A stretch of DNA of 64,000 nucleotides from Novosphingobium sp. (GCA_024236175.1 JACKKY010000003.1:62001-126000), one strand, 5' to 3'. Shown: positions 33,802-43,232, counted from the first letter of the stretch. A program made the numbers and translations. The notes: generated by a model not told the origin, from the letters alone.

Positions 33802-36755
33802 GCCGTCTTGCCTCCGGAGGACTGATAGACCGTGCCCGTCCGCTTCGCTTCAGCTTCGACGGGACCGGCTACTCCGGCTTCGAAGGCGATACGCTCGCAT
33901 CCGCGCTCGTCGCCAACGGCGTCAGGATCGTCGGCCGCTCGTTCAAGTATCACCGCCCTCGCGGCATCCTGACGGCAGGCAGCGAGGAACCCAACGCGCT
34001 GGTCACGCTGGGGACAGGCGCTCATGCCGAACCCAACACCCGGGCAACGACGGTATCGCTCCATGACGGGCTCGTCGCGTGCAGCCAGAACCGCTGGCCC
34101 AGCCTGCACCTCGACCTGCTGGCGGTAAACCAGCTACTCTCGCCGTTCTTTGCAGCCGGCTTCTACTACAAGACGTTCATGTGGCCCGGCAAGTTCTGGG
34201 AGAAGCTCTACGAACCGCTGATCCGGCGCGCGGCGGGGCTCGGCAGTCTCTCCGGCCTTCCCGATCCGGACAGCTATGACCGCGAGCACGGCTTTTGCGA
34301 CCTCTTGGTCATCGGCGCCGGTCCGGCGGGCCTTGCCGCCGCCCTGACCGCGGGCCGCGCGGGTGTGCGCGTCATTCTGGCCGACGAGGACACGCGACCC
34401 GGTGGCCGGTTGATGTCCGAGCGTCTGCTTGTCGATGGTCTGCCCGCAGCCGATTGGGCGGCGTCGGCCGCACAGGAACTCGAGACCATGGCGAATGTGC
34501 GCGTGCTGTCGCGCACCGCGGTTTTCGGAGTCTACGACGGAAGGGAATACGGCGCTGTCGAGCGGCTGACCGACCATCTGTCGCATGCGCCGGCGGGCGC
34601 GCCCCGGCAGAGGCTGTGGAAGATCGTGGCGAAACGCGCGATACTCGCCACCGGAGCCATCGAACGGCCGGTCGTCTTCGGTGGCAATGACCGGCCGGGC
34701 GTTACCATGGCGTCGGCGGTATCGACCTACATCAACCGTTTCGCCGCCTTGCCGGGGCGCCGCGCCGTAATCTTTACCAGCAGCGACAGCGGCTGGACGA
34801 CGGCCGTGGACCTGCAGGCGGCCGGCGCGGAAGTGGTGGCGATCGTCGACCCCCGGGACACGCCACCTTCCTTCGCCCAAGTGCTGCGCCGGAACGGCAC
34901 CGAGCTGCTTCCGGGTGCCAGGGTGAGGCACGTTGCCGGCTCGCCCGTCCGCAAGGTCGAGATCGTCCGGGCGGACGGCAGCGTGCTCAAGCTGAAGGCC
35001 GACCTTGTCGCCATGTCCGGCGGCTGGAACCCGGCGATCGGGCTCGGCAGCAACCTGGGCCACCGGCCGGTCTGGTCGGACCGGCTGCATTGCTTCCTGC
35101 TCGATGAGGCACCGCCAGGGCTGAAGCCTGCCGGCGCGGCGGCGGGATGTTTTGCGCTCGCCGACGCGCTCGCGGACGGCGTGCGGCAGGCGCGGGACGC
35201 GGCCGGGGACCTTGGCGTCGCCTGCCCCACCGGCGCCGCATTCAAGACCAGCGAGGAAAGCGCGAGATGCGATCCGCTCTGGCATGTGCCGGCGGCGCGC
35301 TCGAAGGCTTTCGTCGATTTCCAGAACGACGTGACCGATGCCGATGTCTCGCTGGCGGTGCGCGAAGGTTTCGTCTCGGTCGAGCACCTCAAGCGTTACA
35401 CGACGCTCGGCATGGCGACCGACCAGGGCAAGACCGGGCAGCTCAATGGTCACGCGCTGCTCGCGGCCGCCACCGGCAAGTCGATTGCCGAGGCGGGCAC
35501 CGTGCTGTCGCGCCCACCCTACCAGCCGGTCGCCATCGGCGTTCTGGCCGGCCATCACCGGGGCGAGCACTTCCGGCCGGAGCGGCGCACCGCGTCCCAC
35601 AACTGGGCGGCCGGACACGGAGCCAGCTTCGTCAACGTCGGCCAGTGGAAACGCGCGCAGTGGTATACGCGGGCCGGTGAGCGCGACTGGCTGGAAACGG
35701 TCAATCGCGAAGTGACGATGACGCGCGGCGGTGTCGGGATTTGCGACGTGTCGACGCTGGGCAAGATCGACGTGCAGGGGCCGGATGCCAGCACGCTGCT
35801 GGACCGGCTCTACATCAATACCTTCTCGACGCTTGCGGTCGGCAAGGCGCGTTACGGCGTGATGCTGCGCGAGGACGGCTTCGTCATGGACGACGGCACC
35901 GTCACCCGTTTCGCCGAGGACAGCTTCTATGTCACCACGACCACCGCCAACGCGGGGCTCGTCATGCAGCACATCGATTTCGCCAGGCAGGTGATCTGGC
36001 CGGAGCTCGACGTGCAGGCGACATCGGTGACCGAACAATGGACCACCTATTCGATTGCCGGGCCGAAATCGCGCAGCCTGCTCCAGACGGCTTTTCCTGA
36101 GCTCGACCTGTCGTCCGAGGCGATGCCGTTCATGGGGGCTGCGAAGTTCGCGTGGCGTGGCATTGGAGCGCGGATCTTCCGCGTCTCCTTTTCGGGCGAG
36201 CTGGCCTATGAGGTCAGCGTGCCCGCGCTGCACGGAGAGCGGCTGCTTCTGGACCTGCTCGAAGCCGGCCGGGACTTCGGCGTCGTCGCCTATGGCACCG
36301 AGGCGCTGGGCGTGATGCGCATCGAGAAAGGCCACGCCGCCGGCAACGAGCTGAACGGCCAGACGACCGCAGCGGACCTGGGGTTGGGCCGGATGATGTC
36401 GAAGAAGAAGGATTTCATCGGGCGCGTCATGGCCCGGCGGCCGGGCCTGACGGACCCGGCGCGCCCCGCGCTGGTCGGCCTCAAGCCGGTCGAGCCGGGC
36501 GTTCGGCTGAGAGCAGGCGCACACCTGCTGGAATGCGGCAAGCCCGCCGTCGCCGCCAACGATCAGGGTCATGTGACGTCCGCGGCCTGGTCTCCCACGC
36601 TCGATCATTCGATTGCCCTGGCGCTTTTGTCGCACGGTCCCGATCGCCTTGGAGAGCGGGTCGTGGTCCACGATCCGGTGCGGGGCGGCGATGTGGAGGC
36701 GGAAGTCTGCAGCCCGGTTTTCGTCGATCCCGAGGGAGTGCGGATGCGTGGCTGA
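33798..36755 (+). CDS. mgdC: N-methylglutamate dehydrogenase subunit C (sarcosine oxidase alpha-like)
   Basis: 985 residues. Domains in order: an N-terminal ferredoxin-like domain (about 10-100, FKYHRPRGILTAGSEEPNAL), an NAD/FAD-binding domain (from about 170, DLLVIGAGPAGLAAALTAGR), and a C-terminal GcvT-like aminomethyltransferase domain (about 600-980) that binds tetrahydrofolate and captures the methyl group as 5,10-methylene-THF. ATG 33798 overlaps the mgdB stop. Length matches SoxA/MgdC. Confidence 0.88.
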   Translation: MSRLASGGLIDRARPLRFSFDGTGYSGFEGDTLASALVANGVRIVGRSFKYHRPRGILTAGSEEPNALVTLGTGAHAEPNTRATTVSLHDGLVACSQNRWPSLHLDLLAVNQLLSPFFAAGFYYKTFMWPGKFWEKLYEPLIRRAAGLGSLSGLPDPDSYDREHGFCDLLVIGAGPAGLAAALTAGRAGVRVILADEDTRPGGRLMSERLLVDGLPAADWAASAAQELETMANVRVLSRTAVFGVYDGREYGAVERLTDHLSHAPAGAPRQRLWKIVAKRAILATGAIERPVVFGGNDRPGVTMASAVSTYINRFAALPGRRAVIFTSSDSGWTTAVDLQAAGAEVVAIVDPRDTPPSFAQVLRRNGTELLPGARVRHVAGSPVRKVEIVRADGSVLKLKADLVAMSGGWNPAIGLGSNLGHRPVWSDRLHCFLLDEAPPGLKPAGAAAGCFALADALADGVRQARDAAGDLGVACPTGAAFKTSEESARCDPLWHVPAARSKAFVDFQNDVTDADVSLAVREGFVSVEHLKRYTTLGMATDQGKTGQLNGHALLAAATGKSIAEAGTVLSRPPYQPVAIGVLAGHHRGEHFRPERRTASHNWAAGHGASFVNVGQWKRAQWYTRAGERDWLETVNREVTMTRGGVGICDVSTLGKIDVQGPDASTLLDRLYINTFSTLAVGKARYGVMLREDGFVMDDGTVTRFAEDSFYVTTTTANAGLVMQHIDFARQVIWPELDVQATSVTEQWTTYSIAGPKSRSLLQTAFPELDLSSEAMPFMGAAKFAWRGIGARIFRVSFSGELAYEVSVPALHGERLLLDLLEAGRDFGVVAYGTEALGVMRIEKGHAAGNELNGQTTAADLGLGRMMSKKKDFIGRVMARRPGLTDPARPALVGLKPVEPGVRLRAGAHLLECGKPAVAANDQGHVTSAAWSPTLDHSIALALLSHGPDRLGERVVVHDPVRGGDVEAEVCSPVFVDPEGVRMRG

Positions 36756-37251
36756 GCACCTGATCCACAGCGAGCAGGAAGGTTGGGCGCTCGCCACGGT
36801 CATGGCGCGAAGAGCTGTCGGTCCCGCTGCGGTCGGCGCCGCGCTGGAGCTCGAACTTCGGGATGAACCCGTTGCCGTTTCGAACGGAGCGATCCGGGCG
36901 ATCGGCACCGGCCCGGGAGCATGGCTCGTCATCGATACGGAACCGGATCACGGTTTCGCGGACGCGTTGCAGGATCGCCTCGAGGGCCTTGCCTCGGTGT
37001 CCGACCAGTCGAGCGGCTATGCGGTTTTCCGGCTTTCGGGCGCCGGCGCGCGGACCGCGCTCCAGCGCGGCGCGGCGATCGATTTCCATCCGGACGTCTT
37101 CGCTCCGGGAAGCGTCGCAACCACCGCCATCGCCCACATCGGCGCGATCGTCTGGCAGGTCGACGATTCTCCGACTTACGATGTCGCCGTCTTCCGCAGC
37201 CTGTCGGGAAGTTTTCGCCACTGGCTGGAAGAAACAGCCGCCGCTCTGTGA
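36748..37251 (+). CDS. mgdD: N-methylglutamate dehydrogenase subunit D (sarcosine oxidase gamma-like)
   Basis: 167 residues from GTG 36748, which overlaps the mgdC stop by 8 bp. Sequence is poorly conserved, as usual for SoxG, but SGYAVFRLSGAGARTALQRG and the C-terminal VFRSLSGSFRHWLEE are family features. The frame is open upstream inside mgdC, but the overlap start and the order B-D-A-G fix the gene. Completes the heterotetramer. Confidence 0.84.
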   Translation: MAEHLIHSEQEGWALATVMARRAVGPAAVGAALELELRDEPVAVSNGAIRAIGTGPGAWLVIDTEPDHGFADALQDRLEGLASVSDQSSGYAVFRLSGAGARTALQRGAAIDFHPDVFAPGSVATTAIAHIGAIVWQVDDSPTYDVAVFRSLSGSFRHWLEETAAAL

Positions 37252-37274
37252 AATCGAACAAGATCGAGGAGATC

Positions 37275-38132
37275 ATGACCGACGCCTATCGACTGACATT
37301 GTCCTGCCCGAACCGGCCGGGCATCGTGACCCGCGTAACCGGCGAACTCTTCAACCACGGCGGCGACATCAAGGAAGCGCACCAGTACGACGATGTCGAA
37401 ACCGGGAAGTTCTTTGCAAGGATTGTCTTTTCGCTGCCGCAGGGGGCGAAGCTGGACGAGCTGAAGCAGGGTTTCGCCATCGTCGGCGACGACCTTTCGA
37501 TGGACTGGTCGATCCGCGGCCTCGACGAACGCTGCAAGGTGCTGATCCTCGTTTCGAAATTCGATCATTGCCTGGTCGACCTGATCTACCGGCAGCGGAT
37601 CGGGGAGCTGGCGATGGATATAGTCGGCATCGTCTCGAACCATCCGCGCGAGGCCGTGTCCGACATGGATTTCGGGCCGATCCCCTTCCACCACTTCCCG
37701 GTCACCAAGGAAACCAAGCCGGCGCAGGAGGCCCAGATCAAGCAGCTCGTCACCGAGACCGGCGCCGAACTTGTGGTGCTCGCCCGCTACATGCAGATCC
37801 TGTCGGACGATATGGCCTCGTTCCTCTCGGGTCGATGCATCAACATCCATCACAGCTTCCTTCCCGGCTTCAAGGGCGCGAAGCCCTATCACCAGGCCCA
37901 TGCCCGTGGTGTGAAGCTGATCGGCGCGACGGCGCATTACGTGACGGCCGATCTCGACGAAGGGCCGATCATCGAACAGGACGTGGAAAGGATCACCCAT
38001 CACGACAGCGCCGAGGTGCTCGTCCGCAAGGGCCGGGACATCGAACGCCGGGTCCTGTCGCGGGCGGTCCTGTTCCATACCGAGGGCCGGGTGTTGCCGA
38101 ACGGCGGCAAGACAGTGGTATTCATGAGCTGA
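37275..38132 (+). CDS. purU: Formyltetrahydrofolate deformylase
   Basis: 285 residues. N-terminal ACT domain (about 5-80, LSCPNRPGIVTRVTGEL) and a formyltransferase-like C-terminal domain with INIHHSFLPGFKGAKPYHQA and the Asp-containing GATAHYVTADLDEGPIIEQD. Releases formate and free THF from 10-formyl-THF. Following mgdABCD, it would drain C1 units made from methylamine toward formate oxidation. GAGGAG precedes the ATG. Confidence 0.94.
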   Translation: MTDAYRLTLSCPNRPGIVTRVTGELFNHGGDIKEAHQYDDVETGKFFARIVFSLPQGAKLDELKQGFAIVGDDLSMDWSIRGLDERCKVLILVSKFDHCLVDLIYRQRIGELAMDIVGIVSNHPREAVSDMDFGPIPFHHFPVTKETKPAQEAQIKQLVTETGAELVVLARYMQILSDDMASFLSGRCINIHHSFLPGFKGAKPYHQAHARGVKLIGATAHYVTADLDEGPIIEQDVERITHHDSAEVLVRKGRDIERRVLSRAVLFHTEGRVLPNGGKTVVFMS

Positions 38133-38159
38133 CCGATTGCCCGGGACGCCGCAATCGGT
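38132..38159 (+). terminator. Stem-loop after purU
   Basis: accgattgc (38132-38140) pairs with gcaatcggt (38151-38159) around a 10-nt loop. There is no T-run, so it is a weak terminator candidate or an mRNA-stabilising structure at the end of the mgd-purU transcript. Confidence 0.4.
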
Positions 38160-38214
38160 TCATAGAACCGCGCGGGGCGATGGACGGCCCGAGCGATCCG
38201 GAAGGTCTCGCAGA

Positions 38215-38874
38215 ATGACTGACGAACCCATGACGAGCGGCCGGGGAGGGCAGATGGACGAAGAACCCGAAACCGGCTCGTCCGCGCCAAGCGTCGCGGA
38301 GCGCAGCCTGGAAAAGGCGCTCGGCCTGCAGATCCGCACGCTGCGGCGCCAGCAGGACCTTTCGGTCGCGGATCTCGCCAGCGCCGCGGGAATTTCCAAC
38401 GGCATGCTCTCGAAGATCGAGAATGGTGGCATATCACCGTCGCTGACGACGCTCCAGGCGATCTCGGGAGTGCTGCAGGTGCCCCTGTCGTCGCTGTTCG
38501 CATCGTTCGAAGAGCGGCAGGACTGCTCCTTCGTGCCGGCGGGGCAGGGCCTGACGATCGACCGCAGGGGGACCAAGGTCGGCCATGTCTATCGCCTGCT
38601 CGGCCATGTGCTGCGCGGCGATGTCGCCGTGGAACCCTACCTGATCGAGCTGAGCGAAGACGCCGCTCCCTACACCAGCTTCCGCCACAGCGGCGTCGAG
38701 TTCATCCACATGCTCAAGGGCGAGATGACCTATCGCCACGGTTCGAAGAGCTACGCCCTCAAGGGAGGGGATTCGCTGCTGTTCGACAGTGCTGCGGCGC
38801 ATGGGCCGGAAGAGCTCAGCGGCAAGGAGATCGCCTACCTGTCGATCATCATTTACCCGCGCAGCGAACTCTAG
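38215..38874 (+). CDS. XRE family regulator with cupin domain
   Basis: 219 residues. Helix-turn-helix about 35-90 (DLASAAGISNGMLSKIENGG) and C-terminal cupin about 140-215 (FIHMLKGEMTYRHGSKSYAL). Regulators of this kind control amine and polyamine pathways and sense small ligands in the cupin. It sits between the mgd-purU and mgs-gmaS gene groups, so it is a likely pathway regulator. ATG 38215 is preferred; ATG 38230 or 38254 could also serve. Confidence 0.86.
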   Translation: MTDEPMTSGRGGQMDEEPETGSSAPSVAERSLEKALGLQIRTLRRQQDLSVADLASAAGISNGMLSKIENGGISPSLTTLQAISGVLQVPLSSLFASFEERQDCSFVPAGQGLTIDRRGTKVGHVYRLLGHVLRGDVAVEPYLIELSEDAAPYTSFRHSGVEFIHMLKGEMTYRHGSKSYALKGGDSLLFDSAAAHGPEELSGKEIAYLSIIIYPRSEL

Positions 38875-38885
38875 AGTTTCCTCAC

Positions 38886-38937
38886 AGGAAAAAACGTTTC
38901 TTTAAAGTTGACATTGCGCCGCAACACACCCTAGTGT
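38886..38937 (+). promoter_or_regulatory. Promoter and candidate operator of mgsABC-gmaS
   Basis: aggaaaaaacgtttcttt (38886-38903) contains the palindrome aaacgttt and resembles the site in front of mgdA. It is followed by ttgaca (38908-38913) and tagtgt (38932-38937), 18 bp apart, as -35 and -10 boxes. mgsA begins 31 bp further on. Assignment by eye. Confidence 0.5.
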
Positions 38938-38967
38938 CCGGACGAATTCGGACGAAGGGAATCGATC

Positions 38968-39843
38968 ATGTGCGGGATTGTCGGGCTGTTTCTGAAAGAC
39001 AGCTCGCTCGAACCTGAACTCGGCACGCTTCTGGCCGGCATGCTGGAAGTCATGACCGACCGGGGGCCGGACAGTGCGGGCTTTGCCGTCTACGGCGATG
39101 CCGAGCCGGGTCGCGTCAAACTGACCGTTCGCGGGAAGGACCTCGATGCCGTCGGGGATGCGCTCGGGCACGATGTCAAGGTGACCTGGCGTGACACCCA
39201 TGCCGTTCTTTCGGTTCCCGAAGCCCAGGAAGACATGGTCCGCGGCTGGCTTGCGCGCGAGCGGCCCGATCTGGTCGTGACCGGCGCAGGGCAGCGGATC
39301 GAACTCTACAAGGAAGTCGGCCTTCCGGCCGAGGTCACCAGCCGTTTCGGGCTGCGCGGCATGGCCGGGACGCACGGGATCGGCCACACGCGCATGGCCA
39401 CCGAAAGCGCCGTGACCACCAACGGAGCCCACCCGTTCTCGACCGGCAAGGACCAGTGCCTCGTGCATAACGGCTCGCTTTCTAACCATCACAGCCTGCG
39501 CCGCATGCTCGAGCCCCAGGGCATCCCGATCGCGACTGAAAACGACAGCGAAGTGGCTGCCGGCTATCTGACGTGGAAGATGCAGGGTGGGGCGACGCTG
39601 GCCCAGGCACTGGAAGCCAGCCTCGACGATCTCGACGGCTTCTTCACATTCGTGGTCGGGACGGAAGACGGTTTCGCCGTGCTGCGCGATCCCATTTCCT
39701 GCAAGCCGGCGGTGATGGCCGAAACCGACCGGTATGTAGCGTTCGGTTCGGAGTACCGGGCGCTGGTCGGGCTGCCGGGGATCGAGGACGCCAAGGTCTT
39801 CGAGCCCGAACCGGCTGTCGTTTATGCATGGGTGCGCGACTGA
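38968..39843 (+). CDS. mgsA: N-methylglutamate synthase subunit A (class II glutamine amidotransferase)
   Basis: 291 residues. Cys2 is the N-terminal nucleophile (MCGIVGLFLKD), with TDRGPDSAG and GHTRMATESAVTTNGAHPFS typical of class II amidotransferases. Equivalent to GlxB of rhizobia and to the N-terminal domain of glutamate synthase large subunit. In the N-methylglutamate synthase it is thought to handle the gamma-glutamylmethylamide or glutamine amide. Followed by mgsB with a 1-bp overlap. Confidence 0.88.
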   Translation: MCGIVGLFLKDSSLEPELGTLLAGMLEVMTDRGPDSAGFAVYGDAEPGRVKLTVRGKDLDAVGDALGHDVKVTWRDTHAVLSVPEAQEDMVRGWLARERPDLVVTGAGQRIELYKEVGLPAEVTSRFGLRGMAGTHGIGHTRMATESAVTTNGAHPFSTGKDQCLVHNGSLSNHHSLRRMLEPQGIPIATENDSEVAAGYLTWKMQGGATLAQALEASLDDLDGFFTFVVGTEDGFAVLRDPISCKPAVMAETDRYVAFGSEYRALVGLPGIEDAKVFEPEPAVVYAWVRD

Positions 39844-40532
39844 TGCCGACCGTGGACCTCGCCCAGTCGACCCGGCGCGAACTCAACGGCGCGCTGCATG
39901 CGCTGCAGAAGCAGGATGAAGGATCGTCCTGGCGGGTGGAGAACCCGGCCGGCCAGCATGCGCTGGCTTGCGGCCTCGATGCGCCGGTGACCGTCGAGAT
40001 CGCCGGGCATGCCGGATATTACTGCGCGGGAATGAACCAGCAGGCGACGGTGATCGTCGAAGGCAACACCGGCGTCGGCGTGGCCGAGAACATGATGTCG
40101 GGCTTCGTCCATGTGAAGGGCGATGCCAGCCAGTCCGCCGGGGCGACCGCGCACGGGGGGCTGCTGGTCATCGAGGGCAATGCCTCCGCGCGTTGCGGCA
40201 TCTCGATGAAGGGCGTCGACATCGTGGTGAAGGGATCGATCGGACCGATGAGCGCCTTCATGGCGCAGGCCGGCAGGCTCGTCGTGCTCGGCGATGCTGG
40301 CGATGCACTGGGGGATTCGATCTACGAGGCGCGAATCTACGTGCGCGGGGCGGTGAAGAGCCTGGGCGCGGACTGCGTCGAAAAGGACATGCGCGAAGAG
40401 CACCGGGCGGAACTGCGCGAACTGCTCGATGCCGCCGGTATCGGCGCCGACGTCGGCGTTGACGAGTTCCGGCGCTACGGGTCTGCCCGCCAGCTTTACA
40501 ATTTCCACGTCGACAACGCGGCGGCCTACTGA
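39843..40532 (+). CDS. mgsB: N-methylglutamate synthase subunit B (GXGXG domain)
   Basis: 229 residues from ATG 39843 (TGATG overlap with mgsA). Beta-helix domain like the C-terminus of glutamate synthase, with repeated Gly-rich turns (VIVEGNTGVGVAENMMSGFV and LVIEGNASARCGISMKGVD). Equivalent to GlxC. Acts structurally beside the flavin subunit. Confidence 0.88.
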   Translation: MPTVDLAQSTRRELNGALHALQKQDEGSSWRVENPAGQHALACGLDAPVTVEIAGHAGYYCAGMNQQATVIVEGNTGVGVAENMMSGFVHVKGDASQSAGATAHGGLLVIEGNASARCGISMKGVDIVVKGSIGPMSAFMAQAGRLVVLGDAGDALGDSIYEARIYVRGAVKSLGADCVEKDMREEHRAELRELLDAAGIGADVGVDEFRRYGSARQLYNFHVDNAAAY

Positions 40533-40543
40533 GGGACTGCGAG

Positions 40544-41875
40544 ATGGATAGCGATAACATTCCCCAGACCCTGCCGCGGCACTCGGCCACGTTCGATCCC
40601 TATACGATCTCGGAAATCCGCCGGGCCGCGGCATCGGGCATCTACGATATCCGGGGCGGCGGGGCGAAGCGGCGGGTGCCGCATTTCGACGATCTGCTGT
40701 TCCTCGGCGCCTCGATGTCCCGCTATCCGCTGGAGGGCTATCGCGAGAAATGCGCGACCGACGTGGTTCTGGGAAACCGGTTCGCCAGCAAGCCCATCCA
40801 CCTCACGATCCCGATCACGATAGCGGGCATGAGCTTCGGCTCGCTATCCGCCCAGGCCAAGGAAGCGCTTGGCCGCGGTGCAAGCATCGCCGGAACCTCG
40901 ACGACGACCGGCGACGGCGGCATGACCCCGGAAGAGCGTGGCCAGTCGGAGACGCTCGTCTACCAGTACCTTCCCAGCCGCTACGGCATGAACCCGAACG
41001 ACCTGCGCAAGGCGGACGCGATCGAGGTCGTGCTGGGGCAGGGGGCAAAGCCGGGCGGCGGCGGCATGCTGCTGGGACAGAAGATTTCCGATCGCGTCGC
41101 CGAGATGCGCACGCTGCCCAAGGGTATCGACCAGCGTTCGGCCTGTCGCCATCCGGACTGGACCGGGCCGGACGACCTCGAGATCAAGATCGAGGAACTG
41201 CGCGAGATCACCGACTGGGAAAAGCCGATCTACGTCAAGGCCGGCGCGACCCGCCCCTATTACGACGTGGCGCTGGCGGTAAAGTCAGGCGCGGACGTGG
41301 TCGTGCTGGACGGCATGCAGGGGGGCACGGCGGCGACCCAGGAAGTGTTCATCGAGCATGTCGGCATTCCGACGCTCGCAGCGATCCGGCCAGCTGTGCA
41401 GGCGCTGCAGGATCTCGGCATGTACCGCAAGGTGCAGCTGATCGTCTCGGGCGGCATCCGCAACGGCGCCGATGTCGCCAAGGCGATGGCGCTGGGGGCG
41501 GACGCCGTCTCGATCGGCTCGGCCGCGCTCATCGCCCTTGGCGACAACGATCCGGCTCTCGAGGAAGAATACCGCAAGCTGGGGTCTACCGCCGGCGCCT
41601 ATGACGACTGGCAGGAGGGGCGCGATCCGGCCGGCATCACCACGCAGGATCCCGATCTTGCCGCCAGGCTGGATCCGGTCGCGGCGGGACGGCGGCTGGC
41701 CAACTATCTTAGCGCCCTCACGCTGGAGGCGCAGACGATCGCGCGCGCCTGCGGGAAAAGCCATTTGCACAATCTCGAACCCGAAGACCTCGTCGCCGTG
41801 ACAATCGAGGCGGCGGCGATGGCGCGGGTGCCGTTGGCCGGAACCGACTGGATCCCCGGCGGCGGGGGATTCTGA
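40544..41875 (+). CDS. mgsC: N-methylglutamate synthase subunit C (FMN/Fe-S glutamate synthase-like)
   Basis: 443 residues. Glutamate-synthase central domain with an FMN-binding barrel: ITIAGMSFGSLSAQAKEALG, GQGAKPGGGGMLLGQKI, VVVLDGMQGGTAATQEVF and LIVSGGIRNGADVAKAMALG. Equivalent to GlxD. With MgsA and MgsB it moves the methylamino group onto a 2-oxoglutarate-derived acceptor to form N-methylglutamate. ACTGCGAG precedes the ATG. Confidence 0.9.
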   Translation: MDSDNIPQTLPRHSATFDPYTISEIRRAAASGIYDIRGGGAKRRVPHFDDLLFLGASMSRYPLEGYREKCATDVVLGNRFASKPIHLTIPITIAGMSFGSLSAQAKEALGRGASIAGTSTTTGDGGMTPEERGQSETLVYQYLPSRYGMNPNDLRKADAIEVVLGQGAKPGGGGMLLGQKISDRVAEMRTLPKGIDQRSACRHPDWTGPDDLEIKIEELREITDWEKPIYVKAGATRPYYDVALAVKSGADVVVLDGMQGGTAATQEVFIEHVGIPTLAAIRPAVQALQDLGMYRKVQLIVSGGIRNGADVAKAMALGADAVSIGSAALIALGDNDPALEEEYRKLGSTAGAYDDWQEGRDPAGITTQDPDLAARLDPVAAGRRLANYLSALTLEAQTIARACGKSHLHNLEPEDLVAVTIEAAAMARVPLAGTDWIPGGGGF

Positions 41876-41901
41876 TCGAACCGAAGAAAGGGGTGCGGTC
41901 C

Positions 41902-43200
41902 ATGACGATCAATCTTGCCGAGACGGCGAAGGAGAAGGGAATCAAGTATTTCCTGATCTCCTACACCGACCTTTTCGGAACCCAGCGCGCCAAGCTCGTG
42001 CCTGCATCCGCAATCGGGCCGATGCAGGAATCCGGCGCCGGATTCGCCGGATTCGCAAGCTGGCTGGACATGACCCCCGCCGATCCGGACATCTTCGGCA
42101 AGCCTGACCCGGCGAGCCTGATCCAGTTGCCGTGGAAGCCGGAAGTCGGCTGGCTCGCCGCGGACATCTGGATGAACGACGAGCCGGTCGCGGCCAGCCC
42201 GCGCAACGCGCTCAAGGAGCAGATAGCAAAAGCCGCCGGGCAAGGCCTCCAGATGAAGACCGGCGTGGAATGCGAATTCTTCCTGATCCTGCCGGACGGA
42301 TCGGCCATCTCGGATCCCGCCGACACGCAGTCCAAGCCGTGCTACGACCAGCAGGCGCTGATGCGCCGCTACGACGTCATCACCGAGATCTGCGATGCCA
42401 TGCTGGAGCTGGGCTGGCAGCCCTACCAGAACGACCATGAGGACGCGAACGGCCAGTTCGAGATGAACTGGGAATATGACGACGCGCTGGTAACCGCCGA
42501 CCGTCAGGCCTTCTTCAAGTTCATGGTCAAGTCGATCGCGGAAAAGCACGGCCTGCGCGCGACGTTCATGCCCAAGCCGTTCCCCACGCTCACCGGCAAC
42601 GGCTGCCACATGCATGTTTCGCTGTGGAAGGGGAAGGACAACGCCTTCGTCGATGCCGGTTCGCCTTCGGGCCTGTCCGCCACCGGCCTTTCCTTCATCG
42701 GCGGACTTCTCCATTCGGCCGACGGCATCGCGGCGATCAGCAACCCGACGGTCAACAGCTACAAGCGGATCAATGCGCCGGATACGCTTTCCGGCGCCAC
42801 TTGGTCGCCGAGTTCGGTGACGTGGACCGGCAACAACCGCACGCATATGATTCGCGTGCCGGAAGGAGACCGCTTCGAATTCCGCCTCGCCGATGGCGCC
42901 GCCAATCCCTATCTGCTGCCGGCTGCGGTGCTCGCTGCCGGACTCGACGGAATGGCGCATTCCCGCGATCCGGGGCCGCAGCTGCACATCAACATGTACA
43001 CGCACGGCCATACCGTGGCGGATGCCAAGAAGTTGCCGCTCAACCTGCTCGATGCACTGCGCTCGCTCGAGGCATCCGAAACGATGATGTCGGCGATGGC
43101 AGGCGTGCTTCCCGCGTATCTGAAGCTGAAATACGCGGAATGGAACGACTATTCGCGGCACCTGACCCAGTGGGAGCGGGACGCGACTCTCGATTGCTGA
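41902..43200 (+). CDS. gmaS: Gamma-glutamylmethylamide synthetase (type III glutamine synthetase-like)
   Basis: 432 residues from ATG 41902 (GTG 41893 also possible). Glutamine synthetase fold with the Glu metal ligands in GVECEFFLI, HEDANGQFEMNW, GNGCHMHVSLW and RVPEGDRFEFRLADGAANPY. Type III-like GlnT proteins include GmaS, which joins methylamine to glutamate using ATP. Its place directly after mgsABC supports GmaS rather than an ammonium-assimilating enzyme. Biochemical distinction is not possible from sequence alone. Confidence 0.88.
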   Translation: MTINLAETAKEKGIKYFLISYTDLFGTQRAKLVPASAIGPMQESGAGFAGFASWLDMTPADPDIFGKPDPASLIQLPWKPEVGWLAADIWMNDEPVAASPRNALKEQIAKAAGQGLQMKTGVECEFFLILPDGSAISDPADTQSKPCYDQQALMRRYDVITEICDAMLELGWQPYQNDHEDANGQFEMNWEYDDALVTADRQAFFKFMVKSIAEKHGLRATFMPKPFPTLTGNGCHMHVSLWKGKDNAFVDAGSPSGLSATGLSFIGGLLHSADGIAAISNPTVNSYKRINAPDTLSGATWSPSSVTWTGNNRTHMIRVPEGDRFEFRLADGAANPYLLPAAVLAAGLDGMAHSRDPGPQLHINMYTHGHTVADAKKLPLNLLDALRSLEASETMMSAMAGVLPAYLKLKYAEWNDYSRHLTQWERDATLDC

Positions 43201-43232
43201 GCCGGAATGGGCCCTGGAAGGGATCGCGGGCC

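Noticed and set aside
34134..36932. A 932-codon open frame on the minus strand opposite the mgdC gene.
   Set aside because: It is the antisense of a GC-rich conserved gene; composition is Arg/His/Asp-rich and shows no domain. Similar long antisense frames opposite pheT, hom and amtB were rejected for the same reason.
32283..37251. Naming the four genes as sarcosine oxidase.
   Set aside because: Homology alone allows it, but the adjacent mgsABC and gmaS genes favour N-methylglutamate dehydrogenase; kept as the alternative reading.
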